From Streptomyces sp. A2-16 (lineage in GTDB: Bacteria > Actinomycetota > Actinomycetes > Streptomycetales > Streptomycetaceae), in contig NZ_CP063808.1 in NCBI RefSeq assembly GCF_018128905.1, positions 2,604,001 through 2,668,000 on the forward strand: a stretch of DNA of 64,000 nucleotides, in the 5' to 3' direction. Positions within the stretch are counted from its first letter, which is position 1; every line of letters begins with the position of its first letter. This document shows positions 1 to 8,488 of the stretch, piece after piece. The notes under the pieces were generated by a model that saw only the letters and a program-made list of their open reading frames with translations, made no database searches and had not been told where the DNA came from. Position numbers and translations under genes: made by a program.

Positions 1-406
1 CCAGCGGCCCCTCGCTGAAGTTCTGCGCGAACCACGCGGCCCGTACGACCGTCCAGTCGGCCTTCGACGCGTGCAGCGCCTCCTCCGCGTCCCGCGCCCG
101 GTCCTGCCCCCGCGACGACAGCAGCACCAGCCGCCGCACGCCGACGTCCACCGCTTCCCTGGCGAGGGCCCCGACCGCCTCGGCGGCCCCCGGGGCGCCG
201 ATGTCCGAGGGGTACACGAGGTACGCCGCGTCCGCGCCCCGCAGCACCTGCGCCCACGTCGACCGGTCCTGCCAGTCGAACCCCTGCGCCCGCGAGGCCG
301 CCCTGACCGTCAGCCCCGCCGCCTGCGCGGACCGCGCCACCCGGCTGCCCGTACGACCCGAGGCACCGGTCACCACCACTGTCATGTTCCGCGAGTTCTC
401 CGTCAT
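1..406 (-). CDS. NmrA-like / atypical SDR NAD(P)-binding protein (partial)
   Basis: The gene reads leftward and its 3' end is cut off by the window edge, so only about 135 residues are visible. Near the N terminus is a glycine-rich dinucleotide motif (VVVTGASGRTGSRVA), followed by a pattern typical of NmrA and NAD(P)H-binding atypical short-chain dehydrogenases (about residue 80: RRLVLLSSRG). Such proteins act as redox sensors or quinone/flavin reductases. I placed the start at the ATG ending at 406; a second ATG seven codons in, at 385, directly precedes the Rossmann strand and is equally possible. The gene is divergent from the AraC regulator at 488, with about 80 bp between the starts, so that regulator may control it. 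Confidence 0.8.
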   Translation of the reverse strand, partial: MTENSRNMTVVVTGASGRTGSRVARSAQAAGLTVRAASRAQGFDWQDRSTWAQVLRGADAAYLVYPSDIGAPGAAEAVGALAREAVDVGVRRLVLLSSRGQDRARDAEEALHASKADWTVVRAAWFAQNFSEGPL

Positions 407-487
407 GCCATCGAGTCAACTGCCGCCCGCCGCAAGGGACCATCGCTGAACGGCTCATTCCCATGCGCACGCGTCTACGCTGACCGT

Positions 488-1429
488 ATGGACGCTCTGG
501 CAGGCCTGCTGGAAGGACCGCGGGCGCGTGGCGCCTTCATGATCCGCGCGTGTTTCGACCCGCCGTGGGCGGTGCGGGTGGAGGACCGGGCGCCCCTGAC
601 CGTGATGCTGATGGTCCGCGGGGAGGCCGTGATCCTGCCCGACACGGGCGAGCGGATCCGGCTGCGCCCCGGCGACCTCGCCATCGCCCGCGGCCCCGAC
701 CCCTACACTTGCGCCGACGACCCCGGTACAGCCCCGCAGGCGCTGATCCTGCCCAACGCGGAGTGCCGCTATCCGGACGGGCGCGCCCTGAACGGCTCCA
801 TGGACCTCGGGGTGCGCAGCTGGGGCGACCGGCTCGACGGCGAGACCGTCGTCCTCATCGGGACGTACCTGATGGAGGGGGAGATCAGCAACCGCCTCCT
901 GGACGCGCTTCCACCGCTGCTGTCGCTGACCACCGACGTGTGGGAGTGCCCCCTGACGCCCCTCCTCATGGAGGAGATCGTGCGCGACGAACCGGGCCAG
1001 GAGGTGGTGCTGGACCGGATGCTCGATCTCCTGGTCATCGCCGCGCTCCGGGCCTGGTTCTCCCGGCCCGAGGCGGAGGCGCCCGCGTGGTACGCGGCAC
1101 TGGCGGACCCCGTGGTGGGGCGCGTGCTGCGGCTGGTGCAGGACGATCCCGCGCATCCGTGGACGGTGGCGTCCCTGGCGGCGAAGGCCGGGGTGTCGCG
1201 CGCGGCGCTCGCCCGGCGGTTCAGCGAGCTGGTCGGGGAGCCGGTGATGGCCTACCTGACCGGGTGGCGGATGGCGCTGGCGGCGGACCTCCTGCGGGGG
1301 AGCTCGTCCACCCTCGACGCGATCGCCCGGCAGGTCGGCTACGGCAGTGCGTTCGCTCTGTCCAGTGCGTTCAAGAGGGCGTACGGGGTCAGCCCGCAGG
1401 AGTTCCGGCTGCGGATCGGCCCGTCGTAA
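488..1429 (+). CDS. AraC family regulator with cupin N-terminal domain
   Basis: This 313-residue protein has the layout of AraC regulators with a cupin_6 sensor: residues about 5-190 form a beta-rich domain (LRPGDLAIARGP is a cupin-type turn) and the last 100 residues hold two helix-turn-helix units, the first around VASLAAKAGVSRAALARRF. The frame stays open well upstream of 488, but that part is proline/arginine-rich and lies opposite the NmrA-like gene, so I take the ATG at 488, where the cupin domain begins. It is divergent from the NmrA-like gene, the usual arrangement for this class, in which the regulator controls a neighbouring oxidoreductase. The ligand is unknown. Confidence 0.88.
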   Translation: MDALAGLLEGPRARGAFMIRACFDPPWAVRVEDRAPLTVMLMVRGEAVILPDTGERIRLRPGDLAIARGPDPYTCADDPGTAPQALILPNAECRYPDGRALNGSMDLGVRSWGDRLDGETVVLIGTYLMEGEISNRLLDALPPLLSLTTDVWECPLTPLLMEEIVRDEPGQEVVLDRMLDLLVIAALRAWFSRPEAEAPAWYAALADPVVGRVLRLVQDDPAHPWTVASLAAKAGVSRAALARRFSELVGEPVMAYLTGWRMALAADLLRGSSSTLDAIARQVGYGSAFALSSAFKRAYGVSPQEFRLRIGPS

Positions 1430-1438
1430 CCTGGGGAG

Positions 1439-2104
1439 ATGTACACCGAACGGCCTTCCCGGCTCGCCGGCGCCGTCGTCTGGACCGGGGACGGCTCCGG
1501 GCGGGTACTGCCCGACGGGTGCATGGATCTGCTCTGGCACGAGGGGCGGCTGCTTGTCGCCGGCCCCGACACCCGGGCCCATGTCACCGCGGGCGCCCCC
1601 GGCACCTGGGTCGGCCTGCGCTTCTACCCCGGCTCCGCGCCCGCCTTCCTGGGCGTGCCCGCGCACGAACTGCGCGACCTGCGGGTCGAGTTGGCCGACC
1701 TCTGGCCGGTTCCGGAGGTACGGCGGCTGCGGAGCCGCATCGCCGGGGCCCCGGACCCCACCACGGCGCTCGAGGAGGTCGTGGCGGAGCGCGCGGCGCC
1801 TGTCGACCCCGTCCTGCGCGCTCTCGTGACCCGTCTCGACGCGGGCCGCCCCGTCGCCGCCACCGCCGACGAACTCGGCCTGGGAGCACGCCAGTTGCAC
1901 CGCCGATCCCTTGTGGCGTTCGGGTACGGGCCGAAGACGCTGGCCCGGATCCTGCGGCTGCGGCGCGCCCTCGCGCTGGCGCGGTCCGGGGTGCCGTACG
2001 CGGAGACGGCGGCGCGGAGCGGGTTCGCGGACCAGGCCCATCTCGCGCGGGACGTGCGGGAGTTGGCGGGCCTGCCGCTCGGGCGGCTACTCGCCGCCGG
2101 TTAG
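1439..2104 (+). CDS. AraC-type helix-turn-helix regulator with DUF6597-like N-terminus
   Basis: This 221-residue protein starts 10 bp after the preceding AraC gene, with GGGGA just ahead of the ATG, so the two are probably co-transcribed. Residues about 15-115 match the DUF6597 type of ligand-binding domain ([11 protein letters not shown], then a GLRFYPG turn). Residues about 150-220 form an AraC-like DNA-binding domain ([20 protein letters not shown] and [18 protein letters not shown]). Proteins of this type often sit next to VOC/glyoxalase-like genes, as here: its last 18 bp overlap the convergent VOC gene. Confidence 0.85.
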   Translation: MYTERPSRLAGAVVWTGDGSGRVLPDGCMDLLWHEGRLLVAGPDTRAHVTAGAPGTWVGLRFYPGSAPAFLGVPAHELRDLRVELADLWPVPEVRRLRSRIAGAPDPTTALEEVVAERAAPVDPVLRALVTRLDAGRPVAATADELGLGARQLHRRSLVAFGYGPKTLARILRLRRALALARSGVPYAETAARSGFADQAHLARDVRELAGLPLGRLLAAG

Positions 2105-2488
2105 CGGGGCGTACAGGTCGACGCCGTTGCCGTCGGGATCGTGCAGGCTCGCGTACCGCTGGCCCCAGTCGGCGTTCCACGGCTTGAGCTCACCGTGAAA
2201 GCCCTCTGCCACCAGTTCCTCGTACACCGCGTCGACCTCGGCCGGACCGGCGCACCGCAGCGCGAGCCCGGTGCGGCTGCCGCCGGACGGCGCCCGCCAT
2301 GCGGGGTGGAAGGAGCGGACCGTCTCCTCGGTGTCGAGCATCAGCCGCACACCGCCGGGCAGTTCGGCCTCCGCGTGCGGCTGGGTCTCCGAGCCCTCGG
2401 GGAACGGGAATCCCAGCCGCCGGTAGAAGGCGACGGAGGCGGCCATGTCGGAGGCCACCAGACCGATGGCGTCGAATCGTGGAGTCAT
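2087..2488 (-). CDS. VOC (glyoxalase/bleomycin-resistance) family protein
   Basis: This small protein of 133 residues has the paired beta-alpha-beta-beta-beta modules of the vicinal oxygen chelate fold, with start [22 protein letters not shown] and end [15 protein letters not shown], where the last E/D-type position normally binds metal. VOC proteins bind or modify small molecules or antibiotics; nothing visible identifies the substrate. I chose the ATG ending at 2488 because the fold begins two residues later; the open frame 17 codons further upstream has no family resemblance. The 3' end overlaps the convergent AraC-type gene by 18 bp. Confidence 0.85.
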   Translation of the reverse strand: MTPRFDAIGLVASDMAASVAFYRRLGFPFPEGSETQPHAEAELPGGVRLMLDTEETVRSFHPAWRAPSGGSRTGLALRCAGPAEVDAVYEELVAEGFHGELKPWNADWGQRYASLHDPDGNGVDLYAPLTGGE

Positions 2489-2540
2489 GACGCCACCGTA
2501 GGCGGGGCCGGGGCGAGCGGTCTTGAAGGAATCGGACACC

Positions 2541-3173
2541 TCAGCCGAAGGTCACCGGTCCCCGCGGGCCGTCCACCGTGAAGGAGAGGCCCACGGGGCC
2601 CTCGGCCAGGGGGAGTTCGGTGTCGAGGGCGGTGAGGAGGGGCTGGATCTCGTGCGGGGCCGGCGCGGTCGCGGTCAGCGAGAGCAGGGCGGTGGTGGGC
2701 AGACCCGAGGCCGTGGGGTGCGGGGAGGCGCCCCAGTCGATGAGGAAGGGGACCAGACCGGAGGGGTGCTGGGTCTCGCCGTCCGTCAGACGCCATTCCA
2801 GCAGGGTGCCGTCGGGCCTGCGGCGGCTCATCGGACGGATCTCGCCGGGGTCGTAACCACGGGCCCGAGCGGTCGCCACCGCAGCGTCCAGGTCGGGCGG
2901 GGCGATCGCCCAGGTCACCGTGCGGGCGGCGGCGAGCGTGTCGACGTCGAAGGGGCGCGGGCCCATCGGCTCCGGCTGCTCCGGGTCCGGGCCGATGATC
3001 TCCAGATAGGCGGCCCCGCCCAGCGACACGAGGTGGTTGCGGGTGCCGAGACCGACATGCACCCCGCCGGGAGCGGGGTGCACACCGGTACGCCGGGCGA
3101 AGTCGGCGACCGTCGCCGCCAGGTCGGGGGTCGCGAGGACGAGATGGTCCAGCCGTGCGGGAATCGCGTTCAC
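2541..3173 (-). CDS. Glyoxalase-like (VOC) domain protein
   Basis: About 210 residues with the single long glyoxalase-like domain of the Glyoxalase_3 type (LDHLVLATPDLAATVADF at the start, GTRNHLVSLGGAAYLEIIG near residue 60, then a second half with a GTLLEWRLT strand). Enzymatic role unknown. The start is uncertain: a GTG at 3173 lies directly before the conserved domain, whereas an ATG at 3230 would add a 19-residue leader unlike the family and place the start 16 bp from the divergent ThuA-like gene. I prefer 3173. The gene lies 52 bp upstream of the other VOC gene on the same strand, so the pair may be an operon. Confidence 0.82.
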   Translation of the reverse strand: MNAIPARLDHLVLATPDLAATVADFARRTGVHPAPGGVHVGLGTRNHLVSLGGAAYLEIIGPDPEQPEPMGPRPFDVDTLAAARTVTWAIAPPDLDAAVATARARGYDPGEIRPMSRRRPDGTLLEWRLTDGETQHPSGLVPFLIDWGASPHPTASGLPTTALLSLTATAPAPHEIQPLLTALDTELPLAEGPVGLSFTVDGPRGPVTFG

Positions 3174-3246
3174 CGCGCCGAGGCTACGGCCCGCACTCCG
3201 CACGACGGAACACTCGTACGGCGGACACACCTCCTAGGCTCGGGCC

Positions 3247-3906
3247 ATGGCTCCCCGACTGCTCGTCCACACCCGCACCACCGCCTACCGCCACGACTCC
3301 ATTCCGGCCGCCGTCGACGCCGTCCGCGCCCTGGGACGCTTCGAGGTGGACGCGAGCGAGGACCCGGCGGCCCTGGAGCGGCCCCTGGACCGGTACGCCG
3401 CCGTCGTCTTCCTCTCCACCAGCGGTGAGATCCTCACCCCGGCGGGGCGCGAGCGGCTCGCCGGCTACGTGGCGTCCGGCGGCGGGTTCGTCGGGGTGCA
3501 CGCGGCGGCCTGCACCGAGTACACCTGGCCCCACTACGGCGAGCTGCTGGGGGCCCGGTTCGACAAGCACCCCGCGTACCAGCCCGGCAGGATCCGCGTC
3601 GAGGACCGCGACCACCCGGCCACCCGACACCTCCCCGCCGTATGGCGGTTCACCGACGAGTGGTACGACTTCGAGACCAACCCCCGAGGATCCGTACGGG
3701 TGTTGGCGAGTGCCGACGAGTCGTCGTACGACGGCGGCGGCATGGGCGCCGACCATCCGCTGGTGTGGTGCCGGCGGCAGGGCGCGGGCCGGGTCTTCTA
3801 CACGGCCCTCGGGCACGCCGCCGAGGCGTACCGGGACCCCGACTTCCGGGCCCATCTGCTCGGCGGGATCACCTGGGCGGCAGGGCCGGGGCACGACACC
3901 GACTGA
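3247..3906 (+). CDS. ThuA-like domain protein
   Basis: A 219-residue protein matching the ThuA-like fold, a flavodoxin/glutamine-amidotransferase-like domain first described in trehalose utilisation loci. Visible marks are the start (LLVHTRTTAYRHDSIPAA), the GGGFVGVHAAACTEY segment around residue 80 and the HPLVWCRRQGAGRVFYTALG segment near residue 180. It has no signal peptide, so it is probably cytoplasmic. It is divergent from the glyoxalase-like gene. Family members are linked to sugar metabolism, which fits the carbohydrate genes elsewhere in the window, but no reaction has been firmly assigned. Confidence 0.85.
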   Translation: MAPRLLVHTRTTAYRHDSIPAAVDAVRALGRFEVDASEDPAALERPLDRYAAVVFLSTSGEILTPAGRERLAGYVASGGGFVGVHAAACTEYTWPHYGELLGARFDKHPAYQPGRIRVEDRDHPATRHLPAVWRFTDEWYDFETNPRGSVRVLASADESSYDGGGMGADHPLVWCRRQGAGRVFYTALGHAAEAYRDPDFRAHLLGGITWAAGPGHDTD

Positions 3907-3939
3907 ACCCGTCCCACCCCGTCCCAGCAGGTCTCCGTA

Positions 3940-3998
3940 CGGTCCACGCTGCCGGACCGCACCGCCGTACCCGGGGCGGACCGTCCCCCGCCGGTCCG
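3940..3998 (+). terminator. Possible tandem hairpins after the ThuA-like gene
   Basis: Two inverted repeats follow the ThuA-like stop codon: CGGTCC/GGACCG at 3940-3958 and CGGACCG/CGGTCCG at 3977-3998. No T-run follows, which is common for Streptomyces terminators. The 215 bp region between 3906 and 4121 contains no gene that I can support and must also hold the promoter of the secreted protein downstream. Confidence 0.4.
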
Positions 3999-4120
3999 GG
4001 GACGCCGGCAGGTCTCGCCGCGCGCACCTCGGACTGTGAGTCTTTGCCGTGCCAAGCGAAGCGAACCGCCCGAGGGGGAACCACGGGGGGAACCACGGCG
4101 GTTCGGAAAGGGAGACCTCC

Positions 4121-4660
4121 ATGAGCATGCGCAAGCGGGCCGTCGCGATGGTGACGGCCGCGTTGCTGGGCGCCGGGACGTTCGGCCTCGCCGTGGCGCC
4201 GACGGCCGACGCGGCCTCGTACCACGGCATCGACGGCAACGGCGTGGTCAGCGACGACCTGCAGGACGAGGAGAACCTGAGCGTCGACGACTACGCCAAC
4301 AGCAACGCCACCGCCCTGTGGCAGTCCGTCCTGTACGCGGACGGCGCCAAGTGGCAGGACGAGGACGGGGACTGGCACAACTTCGGCAAGAGCCAGATCG
4401 ACGGCTCGTTCGGCCCGGAAACCGAGTCGGCCACGCAGTGGTGGCAGGAGCGCTACGGCCTCCAGGAGAACGACGGCGTGGTCACCGACCAGAGCTGGGA
4501 GTTCGCCCAGCAGTGGCTCCACGGCCCCGTCTCGGGCGGCGGTGTCCGCTACGACGGCGACCGGCGGGACGTCGACTTCAAGCGGGTCAGCGGCAAGTAC
4601 CGGGTGAAGCTCAAGGGCAACGGACCCTGGCGGATCGCGTACTACGACCAGCTCGGCTGA
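4121..4660 (+). CDS. Secreted peptidoglycan-binding-like protein
   Basis: A 179-residue protein with a clear signal peptide (MSMRKRAVAMVTAALLGAG, cleaved near ADA-AS, residue about 33). Residues about 60-135 match a PG_binding_1 fold, with the typical IDGSFGPETESATQWWQ helix and a closing VVTDQSWEFAQQWL helix. The last 45 residues are basic and beta-rich and not assigned. Such single-domain proteins bind cell-wall glycan or act as inhibitors or adaptors, and no catalytic domain is present. The ATG at 4121 has GGAAAGGGAG about 8 bases upstream and starts directly on the signal peptide, so it is preferred over in-frame codons further upstream. Confidence 0.85.
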   Translation: MSMRKRAVAMVTAALLGAGTFGLAVAPTADAASYHGIDGNGVVSDDLQDEENLSVDDYANSNATALWQSVLYADGAKWQDEDGDWHNFGKSQIDGSFGPETESATQWWQERYGLQENDGVVTDQSWEFAQQWLHGPVSGGGVRYDGDRRDVDFKRVSGKYRVKLKGNGPWRIAYYDQLG

Positions 4661-4693
4661 CCCCTGCCGGCGGGGGAGCGGGCGGCCGAACGG

Positions 4694-5116
4694 TCACCCG
4701 CCCCCCGACGGCCACGCCCACAGCACTCCCGCCACCAGCAGCACGATGACGGCGAACGCGGTCAGCGCCGCCGTACGCCATCGCCGGTACTCGACACCGG
4801 CCGGAACCGGCACCGCCGCCTCCTGGGCCACCGCGCTCACCACCGAGCCGTACGGCCAGACCGGATTCGCCAGGTCCCACAGCGCCAGCAGCCGTGCCTG
4901 GTCCGCGCCCGCCACCCGGCACAGCGCCTGCACCGCCCCCCGCGGCGGCTGCTTGGCCCCGCTGAGGTACCGCTGCCAGGACGACTTGCTGTACGCGGTG
5001 CGCCGGGCCAGCTCGGCCAGGCTCAGCTCCGTACGGTCCTTGAGGTGCCGCAGCTGTTCGACGAGATGCCGCGCCTCCCTCGGAAGTGAGTCCGGCAGCG
5101 GCCGCCAGCGCGTCAT
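4694..5116 (-). CDS. Xre-type helix-turn-helix protein with C-terminal membrane anchor
   Basis: A 140-residue protein. Residues about 18-70 form an Xre/Cro-like helix-turn-helix (LSLAELARRTAYSKSSWQRYLSG). Residues about 115-135 are one hydrophobic segment (AALTAFAVIVLLVAGVLWAW), followed only by PSGGG. It should therefore be a membrane-tethered DNA-binding protein with the DNA-binding part in the cytoplasm. Similar HTH-plus-anchor proteins are common in Streptomyces and mostly uncharacterised. The ATG ending at 5116 is preferred to an in-frame codon 21 residues upstream because the upstream residues are glycine/proline-rich. It is convergent with the secreted protein gene. Confidence 0.8.
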   Translation of the reverse strand: MTRWRPLPDSLPREARHLVEQLRHLKDRTELSLAELARRTAYSKSSWQRYLSGAKQPPRGAVQALCRVAGADQARLLALWDLANPVWPYGSVVSAVAQEAAVPVPAGVEYRRWRTAALTAFAVIVLLVAGVLWAWPSGGG

Positions 5117-5277
5117 GGTCGTCCCCCAAGTGCTCGCCGCCACCCCCGGCAGGGGCAGCGGCCCCCCTCCCCGCCGCATCGTTCGACGCCCGCCCGCCCC
5201 GGCCAGTTCCCCTCGCCCACAGTTGACCGGAGGTGAACGAATCCGGCGGTGGGTGGCTCATGCAGCCGATCGGCGAA

Positions 5278-6321
5278 TCAGCCGCGCGGCGGGGCCGTGC
5301 TCGCCCGCTCCACCAGCCGCGTCGACAGCTCGGTCCGGGTGCTCTCCGGCCGGTCGCCCTCCATCATGCGGACCAGCAGACGCAGGGCCGTCGCCGCCAT
5401 CTCCGACAGCGGCTGACGGATCGTGGTGAGGGCCGGGGTCGTCCAGCGGGCCTCGGGGAGGTCGTCGAAACCGACCACGCTGATGTCGTCGGGGACGCGC
5501 AGGCCCCGCTCGGCCAGGGCCTCGTACACGCCGAGGGCCATGCGGTCGGAGCAGACGAAGACCGCGGTGGGTGGTTCGGGCAGATCGAGGAGTTCCAGCG
5601 TGCGGCGGTGGGCCGCGCTCTCGTCGAAACCGGCGTGGCGGACGTACTCGGGACGCTGCCGTATCCCCGCCGCCGCGAGCGCGGAACGGTAGCCCGCCAC
5701 GCGCGCGCCGCTGCACATCCTGCGCTGGTGCCCGGCGACGACCGCGATGCGCTCGTGGCCCAGCGCCAGCAGATGCTCGGTCGCCGTCACCCCGCCCTGC
5801 CAGTTCGCCGCGCCCACCGAGACCACGCCCGGCGGCGGCTCGAGCACCGGGTCGATCAGGACGTACGGGATGCGGTGCTGGTCCAGCCAGCCGTACTGCG
5901 AGGGCGTCAGCTCGGCCAGGTTGAACAGCACCCCGGAGGAGCCGCGCGCGGTGAGCTTGTCCATCCAGCCGCGGTCCGGGCGCCCCGCCCGGTTCCGGGT
6001 CAGCCCGGCCGAGACCACCACCTCCAGACCCGCGTCGTGGGCGGCCGCCTCCACCCCGTGCAGCACCGCGCCCGACCACGAGGTCTCCAGGGAGTGCACC
6101 ACCAGGTCGACCAGCCCCGACGCCTTCGCCGCGTCGAACCTCGGTCTGCGGACATAGCCCAGCCGGTCCAGCGCCTCGGTGACCCGGCGGCGGGTCTCGG
6201 GGGCCACGTCCTCACGGCCGTTGACCACCTTGGAGGCGGTCGGCACCGACACGCCCGCCTCCCGGGCCACCACCGCCAGCGTGGGACCGGCCGCCACGCT
6301 CGCACTCCCCGTGCGGACCAT
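5278..6321 (-). CDS. LacI family transcriptional regulator (polysaccharide locus)
   Basis: A 347-residue LacI/GalR regulator. Residues about 13-60 carry the LacI helix-turn-helix and hinge (LAVVAREAGVSVPTASKVVN, then PETRRRVTEALDRLGY). Residues 65-340 form the periplasmic-binding-like sensor (VFVCSDRMALGVYEAL, then VVGFDDLPEARWTTPALTTIRQPL). GAGAGGTGG precedes the ATG at a good distance. Upstream, at 6380-6393, is a near-perfect LacI-type palindrome, so autoregulation is likely, and similar palindromes occur at polysaccharide genes at about 19.4 kb and 23.8 kb. It lies directly downstream of the GH43 remnant on the same strand, which suggests it once formed part of a GH43 control unit. The effector is probably an arabino- or galacto-oligosaccharide, but that is inference. 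Confidence 0.9.
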   Translation of the reverse strand: MVRTGSASVAAGPTLAVVAREAGVSVPTASKVVNGREDVAPETRRRVTEALDRLGYVRRPRFDAAKASGLVDLVVHSLETSWSGAVLHGVEAAAHDAGLEVVVSAGLTRNRAGRPDRGWMDKLTARGSSGVLFNLAELTPSQYGWLDQHRIPYVLIDPVLEPPPGVVSVGAANWQGGVTATEHLLALGHERIAVVAGHQRRMCSGARVAGYRSALAAAGIRQRPEYVRHAGFDESAAHRRTLELLDLPEPPTAVFVCSDRMALGVYEALAERGLRVPDDISVVGFDDLPEARWTTPALTTIRQPLSEMAATALRLLVRMMEGDRPESTRTELSTRLVERASTAPPRG

Positions 6322-6379
6322 CGGGAACCACCTCTCCGGCCCGCCCGAGGGCCATGAAAGTTTCGACCAGCGCGGAAAC

Positions 6380-6393
6380 AGTAAGCGCTTCCT
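6380..6393. promoter_or_regulatory. LacI-type operator, probably autoregulatory
   Basis: AGTAAGCGCTTCCT matches its own reverse complement at 12 of 14 positions and is centred on the CG that LacI-family operators share. It lies 59-72 bp upstream of the LacI start codon. Related palindromes occur at 19385, 23801 and 23858. Confidence 0.6.
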
Positions 6394-7099
6394 ACCCTAG
6401 GTTCGCCGTGTGAAGTCGGGAAGAGGTCGGGCTCGGCGGGTCTTGGCGTCCCCGTGACTTTCGAAACCTCGAACGCTGCCCGCAGCTCAGGCGGAACCCT
6501 GTGAAGTCGGCCGTGAAGCTCGCGTCGACCAGGTCCACCGCATGGATTCCGGCCATCGCGCCCGTGAACCGGAGCCTTGAGCCGTGGTCGTCGGAGAGCT
6601 GGGTGAAGTCCAGTCCCGGACCGACGGACCGCCGTGCGCCATCGCTGCCGAGGTGCCAGAAACGGGCCACCCCGTCCTCCACGGTCACCCCCAGCATGAA
6701 GGCGCTTTCCGTGCCGACGTCCACCATGGCCACCTGCCGGGTGCTGCCCTCGTCCCGCTCGACCAGGCTGAGCACGGTCCGCCCGCCGCCCCGCCACTGC
6801 TGACCGCGCTGCCCCTCTCCCTCGGGCTCCGCCCACGTCACGTCCAGGGCCAGATAGGACTGGGTGTCGTACCAGAGCACCAGTCCGGCGGCCCGCGTGA
6901 AGCTGTCCGGCCGCGCCTCGACGGTGACCTCGGCCCCCGCCCGGTGCTCGGTGATCCGCCGGGCGAGCAGACTGTGCGCCCACCGCGACTCCGGCCCGTG
7001 CCGTCCGCGCAGCCGGATCCAGCCGGGTCGGGCGGTGGTGTCCGTCCAGGAGGGATCGGGCGCGGCCCGAAGAGTACTCCAGGGCCAGCCCAACGGATC
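6392..7099 (-). pseudogene. Remnant of GH43 beta-xylosidase/arabinofuranosidase (C-terminal domain only)
   Basis: From 7099 down to 6392 the minus strand encodes a domain of about 205 residues matching the C-terminal concanavalin-like (beta-xylosidase C2/DUF1349) module of GH43 enzymes: PGWIRLRGRHGPESRWAHSL, AAGLVLWYDTQSYLALDVTW and FTADFTGFRL. The catalytic five-bladed propeller that should precede it is missing. Upstream the frame continues into proline/glutamine-rich sequence (to about 7200) and then into the complement of the alginate-lyase gene, with no credible start codon or ribosome binding site. I therefore call it a 5'-deleted pseudogene. It lies 71 bp upstream of the LacI regulator, same strand. 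Confidence 0.72.
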
Positions 7100-7346
7100 G
7101 GCCGCGTGCGCGAGTTGTCTGGACGACTGCGGGTGTGTTGGCACGGCGGGCTGGAACGCCGGGTGCGGTTGGGCTGGGGTGCTTGGGTAGGCCTGGGCCT
7201 GGGGCTGAGGGTGCGCCGGAGTGCCGATTCGGTCCGCCGGCTCCGGATCCGCCGGTGCAGCGGCCCCACCCTCCAGGCGCAGGTGGGACGAACGCGGCCG
7301 GGCGCGGCCCGCTCTCGGAGTCGGCCGCCCGCCGAGATGCCGACGG

Positions 7347-8395
7347 GTCGCCGCGGGCACCGACCCCTGGCTCTCCGGCTGGAACAAGCTGGTCGCCAAC
7401 TCCCACTCCCGGTCCACCTGGACCGACCGGGCCACGGCGACCGTCATCCGAGGCGGCACCGGCGAGAACTACTCCCTGCTCTTCAACGACATCGCGGCCG
7501 CCTACCAGAACGCACTGCGCCGGCAGGTCGGCGGCACCGAGGCCAACGCCGCGTGCGCCGCGCGGATCCTCAACGCCTGGTCGACGACGCTGACCACAGT
7601 CACCGGCAACGCGGACCGGTTCCTCGCGGCCGGCATCTACGGCTGGCAGTTCGCCAACGCCTGCGAACTCATGCGCGGCTACAGCGGGTTCGACCTGGCC
7701 GCCGCCCAGGACATGCTCGCCAGGGTCTTCTACCCGCTCAACAACAGCTTCCTGACCAACCACAACGACGCCTGCATCACCAACTACTGGGCCAACTGGG
7801 ACCTGTGCAACATGGCCTCGGTCCTGGCCATCGGCATCCTCAACGAGGACAGCGCCAAGTACGACCAGGCCGTCACCTACTTCAAGTCCGGGGCGGGCAA
7901 CGGCTCGATCGCCCACGCGGTGCCGTACCTGTACACCGACTCCGACGGGTACGCGCTGGGCCAGTGGCAGGAGTTCGGCCGCGACCAGGGCCACACCGTC
8001 ATGGGCATGGGCCAGATGAGTGCCGTCTGCGAGATGGCCTGGAACCAGGGCGACGACCTCTACTCCTACGACAGCCGCCGCTTCATGAAGGGCGCCCAGT
8101 ACGTGGCGAAGTACAACCTCGGCCAGGACGTCCCCTTCACCACCTACGACTGGGGCACCGGGCAGAACTGCGCCGCCTCCTCCCAGACCGTCGTCTCCTC
8201 CGCCTCACGCGGCCAGGTCCGCCCGGTCTGGGCGATGCTCCACTTCCACTACAACCGGCGCCTGGGTCTCGACGACAAGTACATCTCGCAGATGTACTAC
8301 GACCTCGTCGCCCCCGAGGGCGGAGGCGGTGACTACGGCACCACCAGCGGGGCTTCGACCAGCTGGGCTTCGGCACCCTGATGTACGCCAAGTAG
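7347..8395 (+). pseudogene. Alginate-lyase-family gene, 5'-truncated and frameshifted
   Basis: The translation from 7347 to about 8350 is a good match to the alginate lyase (PF05426) fold of secreted Streptomyces polysaccharide lyases: AAGTDPWLSGWNKLVANSHS, NHNDACITNYWANWDLCNMA and EFGRDQGHTVMGMGQM. A signal peptide and the first part of the domain should precede it, but the sequence before 7347 is arginine/proline-rich and unrelated. Near 8350 the frame breaks: reading on gives a foreign tail ending at 8381, whereas a one-base shift gives the expected C terminus GFDQLGFGTLMYAK with a stop at 8395. Both defects point to a dead gene; the second could be a sequencing error, the first could not. 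Confidence 0.75.
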
Positions 8396-8410
8396 CGGCC
8401 GAACCGCGCT

Positions 8411-8461
8411 CTGCACCGGAATAACGGGCCGAAATGTGATGCTCTGTTGTTCACGGTGCAG
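8411..8461. promoter_or_regulatory. Inverted repeat ahead of the carboxylesterase
   Basis: CTGCACCG at 8411-8418 and CGGTGCAG at 8454-8461 are perfect 8 bp arms around a 35 bp AT-richer stretch. The element lies between the alginate-lyase remnant and the esterase start. It could be a terminator for the former or a two-half-site operator for the latter; the sequence does not decide. Confidence 0.35.
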
Positions 8462-8488
8462 TAGCGCGGCGAGGAGGCTGGTGGCCGT

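Noticed and set aside
71..487. Extended N terminus of the first AraC gene
   Set aside because: The open frame upstream of 488 is antisense to the NmrA-like gene and does not resemble a cupin domain.
5233..6357. Plus-strand frame opposite the LacI gene
   Set aside because: It is arginine/histidine-rich antisense sequence; the minus strand carries a full LacI protein.
7100..7346. Treating the GH43 fragment or the alginate-lyase-family fragment as intact genes with upstream starts
   Set aside because: The sequence between them gives low-complexity or antisense translations without signal peptides, starts or ribosome binding sites.
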